From Ruminococcus sp. JC304 (GTDB taxonomy: Bacteria; Bacillota; Clostridia; Lachnospirales; Lachnospiraceae), in NCBI GenBank assembly GCA_000285855.2, contig HE978651.1, forward strand, positions 943,040 to 1,007,039: a stretch of DNA of 64,000 bases. The letters are read 5' to 3'. Each line of letters starts with the position of its first letter. The stretch's first letter is position 1. The translations under genes and the position numbers were made by a program. A model generated the notes under the pieces. The model saw only the letters and a list, made by a program, of their open reading frames with translations, made no database searches and was not told the origin of the DNA. Positions 36,219 through 44,975 of this stretch are shown in pieces.

Positions 36219-36833
36219 TCAGTCGTTCTGAGCTTTTTGGCGGGCAAGTTTCTCAACAATATCAATACATGCATCAAAGCCTAAAGTTCCGGTATCCAGA
36301 CACAGATCGTAGTCGCGGTATGTACCAAGATTATGTTTCGTATATGTCTTAAAGTAGGTTTCACGCATATCATCTATTTTATTCAAGTATTTTCGCGGAT
36401 CTTCCTTTCCGCTTAAGCCTAACCTGCGGACATGTTCTGTACGAAAATCAACATCTGCATGAAGAAAGACATCCAGACTTGGGATTCCGGACTCGCGCAG
36501 GATCAGATTGGAACAACGTCCGATCAGGATGCAGTCTTGCTGTGCAAGGTGGAGAACCAGTTCTTTCTGTGCACGGAAAATGGCATCATGGGAGCTGGAA
36601 TAGTTCATGGAATTTCCAAGAAAGTTGTCCAGAAGTCTGGCGCTCCGGCTTAAATTTTCACCTTCACGTTCAATATCTTCTTCAGAATATCCGCTTCTGG
36701 AAGCAGTTTCTTTTACAAAATCTTTATCATAATAAGGGATGCCCAGTCGTTCTGAGAGCACTTTTGCAATGCTGTGTCCGCCGGCACCGAATTCACGACT
36801 GATCGTGATGACTGGATATATTTTTTTAGCCAT
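36219..36833 (-). CDS. Cytidylate kinase-like family protein
   Basis: A 204-residue P-loop protein of the cytidylate kinase-like family (PF13189 type). The N-terminal ITISREFGAGGHSIAKVL is the phosphate-binding loop variant used by this family, followed by YYDKDFVKETA. HADVDFRTEHVRR and a C-terminal DYDLCLDTGTLGFD are also typical. The true CMP kinase is usually larger and has the SSG motifs, so the substrate here is uncertain. I choose ATG 36833 because GGAGG lies 7 bases before it. It is divergent from the TRAP transporter across 180 bases. Confidence 0.82.
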   Translation of the reverse strand: MAKKIYPVITISREFGAGGHSIAKVLSERLGIPYYDKDFVKETASRSGYSEEDIEREGENLSRSARLLDNFLGNSMNYSSSHDAIFRAQKELVLHLAQQDCILIGRCSNLILRESGIPSLDVFLHADVDFRTEHVRRLGLSGKEDPRKYLNKIDDMRETYFKTYTKHNLGTYRDYDLCLDTGTLGFDACIDIVEKLARQKAQND

Positions 36834-37014
36834 AATAGTTACCTCCATCAGGTTAAGTTTGTATATTATTTGTTACTGATAACGGAGTGAACAGTAACTC
36901 TTAGTTTCATTGTAACGTTTTTTGTGCCAGTCTTCAATAAATATTTTCATTTTTAAATAAATATGATATAATATTTTGACATGTTTATATAATTTGAAAG
37001 AAGGAGATGAATCT

Positions 37015-38016
37015 ATGCGAAAAAAAGAGCTTATCGGAAGCAAAAGAAAATCAGGCAGACTCATTGGCCTGGTTGTGTCTCTGGCTCTTGCAGTCAGTCT
37101 TTTGAGTGGCTGTGGACAGGGTAAAACCCGCCTGACATTCGGTACCGGAGGTACGGCAGGTACCTATTATTCTTATGGTGGTGTAATTGCCCAGTATATT
37201 ACGAATAACACAGATGTGAAGGTTACAGCTGTTTCTACTGGTGGATCAAAGGCAAATCTGCAGTCTGTTCAGGACGGGGATTTTCAGCTTGGATTTGTAC
37301 AGTCTGATGTTATGGCTTACGCATGGAATGGCGTAAGAGCCTTTGAGCAGGATGGTGCGACTCACGATTTCAGAACTTTGGGTGGTCTTTATGCTGAGAC
37401 AGTTCAGTTGTTCACCATGGATCCTGATATTAAAACAGTAGCGGATCTGAAGGGAAAGAGCGTATCAATCGGTGCAGCAAACTCAGGTGTGTATTTTAAT
37501 GCACTGGATGTGTTAAATGCAGGAGGTATTACTCTTGATGACATTCATCCACAGTATCTTTCCTTTGAAGACAGTAAGGAGTCATTAAAGGATGGAAAGA
37601 TTGATGCTGCATTTATTGTTGCAGGAGCACCTACAACAGCAATTACAGAGCTTGCAACAACGAATGGAGTATATCTGATCAACATTGACGGAGATATTCG
37701 TGAATCTATTCTAAATGATTGTCCATACTATACCACTTATCAGATTCCGGCAGGTACTTACCCGGGACAGGATGAACCGGTAGAGACAATCACCGTTAAG
37801 GCAACAATTGTTGTATCTGAGAATCTGGACGATGATACAGTGTATGATATGACGGCTGCTATTTTTGACCATGCAGATGAGATTGCATCCGAGAATGCAA
37901 AGGGAGAGGAGCTTTCCTTGGAGAATGCCACTACAGGTATGACGATACCGTTCCATGAAGGTGCTGCACGTTATTATGCAGAGCATGGAATTACAGTTGA
38001 CACGAAAGGGGAATAA
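37015..38016 (+). CDS. TAXI-family TRAP transporter solute-binding lipoprotein
   Basis: A 333-residue exported binding protein. The N-terminus is basic, followed by a hydrophobic run and the lipobox LLSGC (Cys at about residue 33), so it is lipid-anchored outside the membrane. The mature start LTFGTGGTAGTYYSYGGVIAQY is the TAXI hallmark in pieces, and VSTGGSKANLQSVQDGDFQLGFVQSD completes the first lobe. TAXI proteins deliver organic acids or amino acids to fused TRAP permeases. AAGGAG lies 8 bases before the ATG. The permease gene follows after 5 bases. Confidence 0.92.
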   Translation: MRKKELIGSKRKSGRLIGLVVSLALAVSLLSGCGQGKTRLTFGTGGTAGTYYSYGGVIAQYITNNTDVKVTAVSTGGSKANLQSVQDGDFQLGFVQSDVMAYAWNGVRAFEQDGATHDFRTLGGLYAETVQLFTMDPDIKTVADLKGKSVSIGAANSGVYFNALDVLNAGGITLDDIHPQYLSFEDSKESLKDGKIDAAFIVAGAPTTAITELATTNGVYLINIDGDIRESILNDCPYYTTYQIPAGTYPGQDEPVETITVKATIVVSENLDDDTVYDMTAAIFDHADEIASENAKGEELSLENATTGMTIPFHEGAARYYAEHGITVDTKGE

Positions 38017-38021
38017 CCGGT

Positions 38022-39989
38022 ATGAAAGAATATAACAGTAAAAAAGTAAATACATCTCCGGTGGGACAGTCAGAGTCTGAGGGAGCTGATGTAGATGCGG
38101 TTATGAAAAAATATGACCGTGAGTCTAATATCCGTATATGGACAGGAAAATATAAGATTGCTATCCGCGGAATTCTCATCGCCTTCTCACTGTGGTGTAT
38201 CTATGTAACACTTTTTGCAACCTTCCTGGAAGAAATTCGACTGACTTCTTTCCTGGGACTGATCGTTCTGATCGGGTTTCTGACTTATCCTGCAAAGAAG
38301 GGTGACATCAGAGAGAATTATATGCCGATAAGCGATATTATTTTTATGCTGCTTGGCACAGGAGCGTTTCTGTATTTCACTTTTAGTGCGAATAAGATTA
38401 TCAATCAGGGTACCAGATTTGAAACCTATCAGATTATCATCGGCATTATTGGCATTCTGGCACTTGTTGAGCTTACCAGACGTTGTGTTGGTTTGCCAAT
38501 CCTGATTGTAGCCGGCTTTTTCCTGATCTATGCCCTGGCTGTAGGACTTACAAACCCGGCGTTTTTTGGCAGGGTGAAATTCCTGGTACGTAACCTTTTT
38601 TATACAAAAGAGGGTATTTTTTCCACACCTGTAAATGTATGCTCTAAGTATATTGTAGTGTTTATTATTTTTGGTGCGTTCCTGGAGAGAACAGGAATCT
38701 CTAATTTCTTTATCCAGCTTGCAAACTGCGTGGCCGGAAAATATGCAGGTGGTCCTGCGAAGGTAGCAGTTATCAGTTCTGCTCTTTGCGGAATGGTTTC
38801 TGGTTCTTCTGTAGGTAATACAGTTACCACAGGTTCTGTTACTATCCCTATGATGAAAGAAACTGGATATAAGTCGGAGTTTGCAGGTGCAGTAGAAGCG
38901 GCTTCTTCTACAGGTGGACAGATTATGCCGCCGATTATGGGAGCTGCCGCATTCCTTATGGCTGATTTTATAGGAGTACCCTATTCACAGATCATTGTCA
39001 GGGCAATCCTGCCGGCATTGCTGTATTTCACAGGAATCTTTATTGCAGTTCATCTGGAAGCTAAGAAGCTGGGCCTCTCCGGTATTCCGAAAGAAGAACT
39101 TCCTGTATTTAAGATTCTGATCCGTAAGATTTATCTGTTATTACCGTTGGTTATGCTGGTTATCTGGGTATCAGGAAACTATATGACCATGCAGAAAGCA
39201 GCAAGCTATGCAATCGTTCTTTCTATTATAGTAAGTCTGTTTGATAAAGAGAACAGAATCAGTGTTTCCAAGTGTCTTGATGCTTTGGAAGCAGGTGGCA
39301 GAGGCGTTATTTCTGTAGCTGTGGCCTGCGGTGTTGCAGGTATCATTTCCGGTTCCATTACTATGACAGGCCTTGCGAATGACCTGATTAACGGAATTAT
39401 CAGTGTTGCAAACGGAAAACTGATCATTGCGCTTCTTTTGACAATGCTTTGCTGTATTGTTCTTGGTATGGGTGTTCCGACTACTGCAAACTACTGTATC
39501 ATGGCAGCAACCTGCGCACCGATTCTGGTACGTATGGGAGTGCCGATTATGGCAGCCCACTTCTTTGTATTTTACTTCGGTATTGTAGCAGATATTACAC
39601 CTCCGGTAGCACTTGCTGCTTATGCAGGTTCTGCCATTGCAAAATCGAACCCAATGAAGACTGCGTTTACAGCTTCGAAACTGGCGATTGCAGTATTTAT
39701 TGTACCTTATGTATTCTGCTTTAATCCGTCCATGCTTCTGATCGATACCACTGCTGTCAGTGTAGTTCAGATCTTTATTACTTCACTGATCGGTGTATTT
39801 GGTCTGTCAGCGTCACTGGAAGGATATCTGTTTACGAAGATGCCTGCAATTGTCCGCGTTATGCTGGCTGTAGGAGGACTGATGCTTATCAATCCAACGC
39901 TTATGACGGATATTTTGGGACTGCTTCTGATCGTTGCCGGATGTGCATGGCAGAAAATACAGCAGAATAAAACGAAAGCAGTGTCCTAA
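38022..39989 (+). CDS. TRAP transporter fused permease (4TM/12TM)
   Basis: A 655-residue membrane protein combining the small DctQ-like and large DctM-like TRAP subunits in one chain, the usual form in TAXI systems. About 40 cytoplasmic residues come first, then four membrane segments and a large domain of 12 or more. SGSSVGNTVTTGSVTIPMMKETGY and EAASSTGGQIMPPIMGAAAFLM (in pieces) mark the DctM family, and GMGVPTTANYCIMA lies later. It is driven by an ion gradient. It is translationally linked to the binding protein 5 bases upstream. The substrate is not deducible. Confidence 0.93.
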   Translation: MKEYNSKKVNTSPVGQSESEGADVDAVMKKYDRESNIRIWTGKYKIAIRGILIAFSLWCIYVTLFATFLEEIRLTSFLGLIVLIGFLTYPAKKGDIRENYMPISDIIFMLLGTGAFLYFTFSANKIINQGTRFETYQIIIGIIGILALVELTRRCVGLPILIVAGFFLIYALAVGLTNPAFFGRVKFLVRNLFYTKEGIFSTPVNVCSKYIVVFIIFGAFLERTGISNFFIQLANCVAGKYAGGPAKVAVISSALCGMVSGSSVGNTVTTGSVTIPMMKETGYKSEFAGAVEAASSTGGQIMPPIMGAAAFLMADFIGVPYSQIIVRAILPALLYFTGIFIAVHLEAKKLGLSGIPKEELPVFKILIRKIYLLLPLVMLVIWVSGNYMTMQKAASYAIVLSIIVSLFDKENRISVSKCLDALEAGGRGVISVAVACGVAGIISGSITMTGLANDLINGIISVANGKLIIALLLTMLCCIVLGMGVPTTANYCIMAATCAPILVRMGVPIMAAHFFVFYFGIVADITPPVALAAYAGSAIAKSNPMKTAFTASKLAIAVFIVPYVFCFNPSMLLIDTTAVSVVQIFITSLIGVFGLSASLEGYLFTKMPAIVRVMLAVGGLMLINPTLMTDILGLLLIVAGCAWQKIQQNKTKAVS

Positions 39990-40014
39990 GAGATAAAATT
40001 CCGATTGCTTTAAT

Positions 40015-40206
40015 GTGGAAATCAGTAGAGGAATGTTGTTATCCATGTTTTTCTCTATTCTGGTCATGGGCATGGACTCACTTCTGGGCATGATGCGTGC
40101 CATGAGCAATAGTCTTGGTGATGTGGCAGCATCCCTGATCGTTGCAAAATCAGAGAAAATACTGGATATGGAAAAATATATGGAGCGCAGCAGAGAAAAA
40201 GAATAG
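40015..40206 (+). pseudogene. C-terminal remnant of a dicarboxylate/amino-acid:cation symporter
   Basis: A 63-codon open frame whose sequence ILVMGMDSLLGMMRAMSN followed by SLGDVAASLIVAKSEKILD resembles the last helix and tail of Na+-dependent dicarboxylate/glutamate symporters (DAACS family, where an Asp-Arg-Asn motif and a GD pair bind substrate and sodium). The rest of that gene, about 350 codons, is absent; 25 bases upstream is the end of the TRAP permease gene. So the TRAP operon appears to have replaced or interrupted an older transporter gene. It is probably not expressed as a useful protein. Confidence 0.6.
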
Positions 40207-40238
40207 CAGAAGAAAACAGAAAAAGAGTATTAAAAAAT

Positions 40239-40286
40239 ACAGCTGACAATCGGTATAATATATGCCGGCTGCCAGCTGATTTTTTA
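40239..40286. terminator. Bidirectional terminator
   Basis: Outer CAGCTG/CAGCTG and inner CGGTATA/TATGCCG stems, A-rich on the left and TTTTTT on the right, lie between the plus-strand remnant and the minus-strand rfbD. Confidence 0.6.
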
Positions 40287-40308
40287 TGTTATAGGAAATT
40301 ACTCCGTC
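40285..40308. repeat. Palindromic repeat element, half copy C
   Basis: TATGTTATAGGAAATTACTC plus CGT matches the left arm and loop of copies A and B. The right arm is missing, and the element runs directly into the stop codon of rfbD. Confidence 0.65.
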
Positions 40309-40311
40309 TTG

Positions 40312-41253
40312 TTAGAAATCCAGTTCTTTTAGATAACGTCCCAGTGCATCCTGCCAGGTTGGAAGAGGAGTGAAGCCATTGGCTGTCAGCTTGCTCTTAT
40401 CCAGGCGGCTGTTAAATGGGCGTGCTGCTTTGGAAACTCCATACTCTGCAGTTGTGACGGAGTTTACTGTCATGTTTTCCGGGAGATATTCCGGGTGTCC
40501 CATGGTAGCGGCCTGACGGAAGATTTCTTTTGTGAAATCATACCAGCTGATATATCCGCCCTCATTGGTTGCATGATAATAACCGTATTTTTCAGTTTCA
40601 ATCATATCTACCAGAAGTCTTGCCAGATCATAGGTATAAGTAGGTGTACCGATCTGATCATTGACTACGGAAAGAGTATCATGTGTTTTTCCCAGATTGA
40701 TCATGGTTTTGATAAAGTTCTTGCCATTTTTGCCGAATACCCATGCAATACGGACGATAAAGAATTTATCAACAGTACCGGATACGGCAAGTTCACCGTC
40801 CAGCTTTGTCTGTCCATAGACATTTAATGGTTTATAGTCCTTGCAGTCAGGCTCCCATGGAGTGGTTCCCTGACCATCGAATACATAGTCAGTGGACAGA
40901 TACAGCATTTTGATGTTAAGTTCTTTGCACACATCAGCGATGTTCTGAGTTCCGGTTACATTTACCAGACGAACTTTCGGCTGATTTTCTTCATCCTCAG
41001 CAGCATCTACAGCTGTCCATGCAGCACAGTGGATTACTGCATCCACTTTTGCTTCTTTGATAACTTTTTCCACAGATGACTTATCTGTGATATCCATCTG
41101 TACGTAAGGCATGGTTGTGACAGCAGTGCTGTCTGCAATTCCGCTGTAGGAAGGAGCAATGTCGCTTCCCACACCTTCATAGCCTCGTTTCGCAAGTTCA
41201 TTCATAACATCATGTCCAAGCTGACCGCCTACACCTGTTACAAAAACTCTCAT
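40312..41253 (-). CDS. rfbD: dTDP-4-dehydrorhamnose reductase
   Basis: A 313-residue short-chain dehydrogenase that makes dTDP-L-rhamnose in the last step of the pathway, using NAD(P)H. TGVGGQLGHDV is the cofactor loop, STDYVFDGQG and the catalytic YGQTKLDGE (Tyr-x-x-x-Lys) follow, and IVRIAWVFGKNGKNF is family-typical. Length is slightly above the E. coli protein. It is the last gene of rfbA-rfbB-rfbD, three bases after rfbB, so co-translation is likely. Its C-terminal codons touch a palindromic repeat. Confidence 0.95.
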   Translation of the reverse strand: MRVFVTGVGGQLGHDVMNELAKRGYEGVGSDIAPSYSGIADSTAVTTMPYVQMDITDKSSVEKVIKEAKVDAVIHCAAWTAVDAAEDEENQPKVRLVNVTGTQNIADVCKELNIKMLYLSTDYVFDGQGTTPWEPDCKDYKPLNVYGQTKLDGELAVSGTVDKFFIVRIAWVFGKNGKNFIKTMINLGKTHDTLSVVNDQIGTPTYTYDLARLLVDMIETEKYGYYHATNEGGYISWYDFTKEIFRQAATMGHPEYLPENMTVNSVTTAEYGVSKAARPFNSRLDKSKLTANGFTPLPTWQDALGRYLKELDF

Positions 41254-41256
41254 AAA

Positions 41257-42285
41257 TTATGCCTCCCCACGGTTTGCGTACATTTTCTCATAATAGTTCT
41301 GATATTCGCCGGAGATGATTGTTTCCCACCATTCTTTGTTATCCAGATACCATTTGATGGTCTTCTTGATACCGTCTGCAAATTTTGTTTCCGGTAACCA
41401 GCCGAGTTCGTTGTGAATCTTGGTCGGGTCAATGGCATAACGCATATCATGACCTTTACGGTCTGCCACATATGTGATCAGACTTTCCGGTTTGCCAAGC
41501 TCTTTACAGATGATCTTAACAATATCAATGTTTGTCATTTCGTTGTGACCACCTACATTGTAAACTTCGCCTACACGTCCTTTGTGGATGATCAGGTCGA
41601 TGGCGCGGCAGTGATCCTCTACATACAGCCAGTCACGTACATTTTCACCCTTTCCGTAAACAGGAAGTGGTTTGTCATTTAAGGCGTTGGCGATCATTAA
41701 CGGAATCAGTTTCTCCGGGAAATGATATGGTCCGTAGTTATTGGAGCAGCGGCTGATAGATACAGGCAGTCCGTAGGTTCTGTGGTAAGCCAGTACCAGA
41801 AGGTCTGCAGAAGCTTTGGAAGAGCTGTAAGGGCTGCTTGTATGGATGGGAGTTTCCTCTGTGAAGAACAGGTCAGGTCTGTCTAATGGAAGATCTCCGT
41901 AAACTTCATCGGTGGATACCTGATGATAACGTTTGATTCCGTATTTGCGGCATGCGTCCATAAGAACAGCAGTGCCGATAATATTTGTGGTAAGGAACAC
42001 TTCAGGATTTTCGATAGAACGGTCTACATGGCTCTCAGCTGCAAAGTTAACAACCATATCAGGATGTTCTTCCTCAAAAAGCTTGTAAACTGCTTCACGG
42101 TCTGTGATGCTTTCCTTTACAAAACGGAAGTTAGGGTTGTCCATAACAGGTGCAAGAGTGGAAAGGTTTCCTGCATAGGTAAGACAGTCCAGACAGATGA
42201 TGCGGTAATCCGGGTATTTTTTTAACATGTGAAAAATAAAGTTGCTTCCGATAAATCCGGCACCGCCGGTTACGATAATGTTCAT
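41257..42285 (-). CDS. rfbB: dTDP-glucose 4,6-dehydratase
   Basis: A 342-residue extended SDR enzyme converting dTDP-glucose to dTDP-4-keto-6-deoxyglucose with bound NAD+. GGAGFIGSNF is the cofactor motif; VNFAAESHVDRSIENP, STDEVYGDLP with the catalytic Asp-Glu pair, and YSSSKASADLLV with the Tyr/Lys pair follow. SRCSNNYGPYHFPEKLIP is diagnostic. AGGAGAATTTT precedes the ATG. It lies between rfbA (155 bases upstream) and rfbD. Confidence 0.97.
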   Translation of the reverse strand: MNIIVTGGAGFIGSNFIFHMLKKYPDYRIICLDCLTYAGNLSTLAPVMDNPNFRFVKESITDREAVYKLFEEEHPDMVVNFAAESHVDRSIENPEVFLTTNIIGTAVLMDACRKYGIKRYHQVSTDEVYGDLPLDRPDLFFTEETPIHTSSPYSSSKASADLLVLAYHRTYGLPVSISRCSNNYGPYHFPEKLIPLMIANALNDKPLPVYGKGENVRDWLYVEDHCRAIDLIIHKGRVGEVYNVGGHNEMTNIDIVKIICKELGKPESLITYVADRKGHDMRYAIDPTKIHNELGWLPETKFADGIKKTIKWYLDNKEWWETIISGEYQNYYEKMYANRGEA

Positions 42286-42440
42286 TAAAATTCTCCTTTG
42301 ATTTTGAAATTATAATTGCATCTTCTGCTGTAATCTGTCAGAAACAGAATTGCTGACAGATTACGGGAAGAAGGGATTGATATAGTTCAATTTCTGTTTA
42401 ACTGAAAAAAATGCGGCAAAATCAGAAAACAGATTCTGAA

Positions 42441-43337
42441 TCAGTGAAGTACGTCTAAATATTTACCATCCAGAACGTCTTTTAAATACTGACCATACTG
42501 GTTTTTCTTCAGTACCTCATAAACCTTCAGTACATCATCTTCTGTAATCCAGCCATTAAGATATGCAATCTCTTCCAGACATCCGATTTTACGGTGCTGG
42601 TGGCTCTCCATTGTTTTTACAAAGTTGGTAGCTTCCACAAGACTTTCATGTGTACCGGTATCCAGCCATGTGAATCCCTGACCCAGAAGTTCTACATTTA
42701 ATTCCCCTTTTTCCAGATAGATGCGGTTCAGGTCTGTGATCTCAAGTTCGCCTCTGGCGCTTGGTTTCAGATTTTTTGCATACTCTACGACGCGATTGTC
42801 ATAGAAGTATAAACCTGTGACACAGTAGTTGCTCTTCGGATGCTCCGGTTTCTCTTCAATTGAGATAGCCTTGCCTTCATGGTCAAATTCTACAATACCG
42901 AATCTCTCCGGATCATCTACATAGTATCCGAAAACAGTAGCACCTTCGCCGGATTCTGCGTTCTTTACAGCAGCTTTCAGTCTTTTCTTCAGTCCATGTC
43001 CTGCGAAGATATTATCGCCGAGAACCATGGCAACTGTATCATCACCGATAAATTCCTCGCCGATGATAAATGCCTGTGCAAGTCCGTCCGGGCTTGGCTG
43101 TACAGCGTAGGTAAGGTGAACACCAAACTGATGTCCGTCACCCAGAAGCTCCTCAAAACGAGGGGTATCCTGTGGAGTGGAGATGATCAGGATGTCACGG
43201 ATTCCTGCGTTCATCAGTACAGACATTGGATAGTAGATCATTGGTTTATCATAGATGGGTAAAAGCTGCTTTGATGTTACCATTGTGAGCGGGTAAAGGC
43301 GTGTGCCGGAGCCGCCTGCTAAAATAATACCTTTCAT
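42441..43337 (-). CDS. rfbA: Glucose-1-phosphate thymidylyltransferase
   Basis: A 298-residue enzyme joining dTTP and glucose-1-phosphate to give dTDP-glucose, the first step towards dTDP-L-rhamnose; usually feedback-inhibited by the end product. [11 protein letters not shown] is the nucleotide loop, [16 protein letters not shown] follows, and [10 protein letters not shown] and [20 protein letters not shown] complete the sugar-binding site. AAAGGAGACTACTC precedes the ATG. It is the first gene of rfbA-rfbB-rfbD and is preceded by a promoter with MerR-type geometry (43454-43484). Confidence 0.97.
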   Translation of the reverse strand: MKGIILAGGSGTRLYPLTMVTSKQLLPIYDKPMIYYPMSVLMNAGIRDILIISTPQDTPRFEELLGDGHQFGVHLTYAVQPSPDGLAQAFIIGEEFIGDDTVAMVLGDNIFAGHGLKKRLKAAVKNAESGEGATVFGYYVDDPERFGIVEFDHEGKAISIEEKPEHPKSNYCVTGLYFYDNRVVEYAKNLKPSARGELEITDLNRIYLEKGELNVELLGQGFTWLDTGTHESLVEATNFVKTMESHQHRKIGCLEEIAYLNGWITEDDVLKVYEVLKKNQYGQYLKDVLDGKYLDVLH

Positions 43338-43453
43338 GAGTAGTCTCCTTTTTCCTTGTCAGTACAGCTGTTCATATACAGGGCTGCACTGGATGTATAT
43401 AGCTTTCTGTGTTACCGGAGATTTCCCAACTTTCTCCGGTTTATGATAATTGT

Positions 43454-43484
43454 ATTATAAAAGGTGACCTAGCGTCACCTTCAA
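43454..43484 (-). promoter_or_regulatory. MerR-type operator-promoter in front of rfbA
   Basis: On the minus strand TTGAAG (43484-43479), a 19-base spacer (43478-43460) and TATAAT (43459-43454). The overlong spacer holds a perfect dyad, AAGGTGAC/GTCACCTT (61-68 and 74-81 of 434xx) around CTAGC. A 19-base spacer with a centred dyad is the hallmark of promoters untwisted by MerR-family activators. It lies between the MerR-methyltransferase gene and rfbA, pointing to rfbA. Confidence 0.7.
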
Positions 43485-43513
43485 GCACTTTTTACAAAAA
43501 AATTAAATTTTGG

Positions 43514-44653
43514 TTATTTTTCACAAAAAAAGATACCAGCATCCTTGGTAATGAAGAAACCATCTCTGGTTTTTCTTGATACAAAAGAGCGAAAATCCTT
43601 ATATCTGTCCAGGAGATATTGATTTTGATTTCCGTGGCAGGAAAGAATATAGGAGATCAGAGGTTCTGCATCAGGGACCAGAAGGGAGTCCTTATAGTTT
43701 TTCCAGGAAATATGGGAAAAATAGGGAGATAAGATCTGCCTTCCGTTTTCTCTGCCAAAACGTTCATAAAGTTTGTCTGCAGACAGGACGATTCGGCTGT
43801 CAAAGTCCTGTACCAGCTGGCTGACTTCCTGCATGTGGCGGCTGCCATAAGTACTGCAGACGAATTTTCCGCCGGGAACAAGGACACGGTGGATTTCTCT
43901 GCATACTGCGGGAATATCTTCACAGTAGAAAAGTACATGATCAGCGATTACCAGATCGAAGCTGTTATTTTCGTAAGGGATTTCTGAACAGTCGAAAGCC
44001 TCAAAGGAGAAGCGGTTGTCTTTACGGCCCAGAGCACGTCTTGCGTCCCAAAGCATTCCGGAGGACAGATCAGAAAGGGTGACGGAAATATTGGCTGGTA
44101 AAAGGGAAAGGTTCTGTGTCCAAAGTGCTCCGTCACCACAGCCAAGCTCCAGGATTTTCATATGGGAACCAATCTGGCACTGTTCATAAATCCATGGAAA
44201 CCAGCCTTGCTTATTTTGGGAATAGAGGCTGTGCAGATTAATACGGGAAGAAATATTGGAAGCATTCTGATATTGGTTTTTCATACTTTTTTCCATACCG
44301 GTCAGGTGAATCAGATCAAGCATCTGATTCCAGTCAATAACATGTCTGGAGCGGATTGCTTCTGTAGTGTCCTGGATTGCTTTTTCCACCAGCTGCATCT
44401 GTTCGATCCGGTCTCTGACCAGCTTCAGCTGAATATTCAGAGAATTTTCCATGAAATGATAATCTGTGTCATCGATGATCATTTCGCGGATATCGTCCAG
44501 TGAAAAGCCCAGATATTTCAGCAGCAGAATCTGTGAGAGTCTGGCAAAATCGCTGTCTGTGTAAAAACGGGCGCCTGATTCCGTTACAAAAGATGGTTTT
44601 AAAAGATCCTGTTTGTCATAATAACGTATGGTACGAAGCGTTACATGGGCCAT
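43514..44653 (-). CDS. MerR-family regulator fused to SAM methyltransferase (5' frame break)
   Basis: The 379-codon frame starts inside a MerR helix-turn-helix (AHVTLRTIRYYDKQDLLKPS). A coiled-coil segment follows, then a class I methyltransferase domain from about residue 150 (ILELGCGDGALW for SAM binding, LVIADHVLFYCEDIP later). The family normally begins about 15 residues earlier. Those residues (KGYYSSGEFAR) are encoded just upstream, but the only start codon there (44694-44692, with AAGGA before it) is out of frame by one base, across seven A. Eight A would restore a full MerR protein. So the gene has a homopolymer indel, real or from sequencing, or uses slippage. It likely senses a small molecule and controls the rfbA promoter 30 bases past its end. 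Confidence 0.8.
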   Translation of the reverse strand: MAHVTLRTIRYYDKQDLLKPSFVTESGARFYTDSDFARLSQILLLKYLGFSLDDIREMIIDDTDYHFMENSLNIQLKLVRDRIEQMQLVEKAIQDTTEAIRSRHVIDWNQMLDLIHLTGMEKSMKNQYQNASNISSRINLHSLYSQNKQGWFPWIYEQCQIGSHMKILELGCGDGALWTQNLSLLPANISVTLSDLSSGMLWDARRALGRKDNRFSFEAFDCSEIPYENNSFDLVIADHVLFYCEDIPAVCREIHRVLVPGGKFVCSTYGSRHMQEVSQLVQDFDSRIVLSADKLYERFGRENGRQILSPYFSHISWKNYKDSLLVPDAEPLISYILSCHGNQNQYLLDRYKDFRSFVSRKTRDGFFITKDAGIFFCEK

Positions 44654-44975
44654 ACGTGCAAATTCACCGGAAGAGTAGTAACCCTTTTTTTCATATTAAA
44701 TCTTTTCCTTTCTGAGTTTTCCCTGATATCTACCAATTGCTCCGTTGCGAAGCAGCTCACACAATTCTCATTATAATATGAAATAATAATAAGGGCAATA
44801 ATAAGACTGCAGTTGGAAAGCTCTTGTTATTTCAGAAAAAATGTGCTATGGTTAGTCAAAAGGACTTACAAAAGAGTACGAATTCTGATCTGGCAGTTCT
44901 GCCGTAAATTTTCCAAAATACAATATAATGATACAGGGTTTAAAAGTGAATGATCAATAAAGCAGGAGGAAATGC

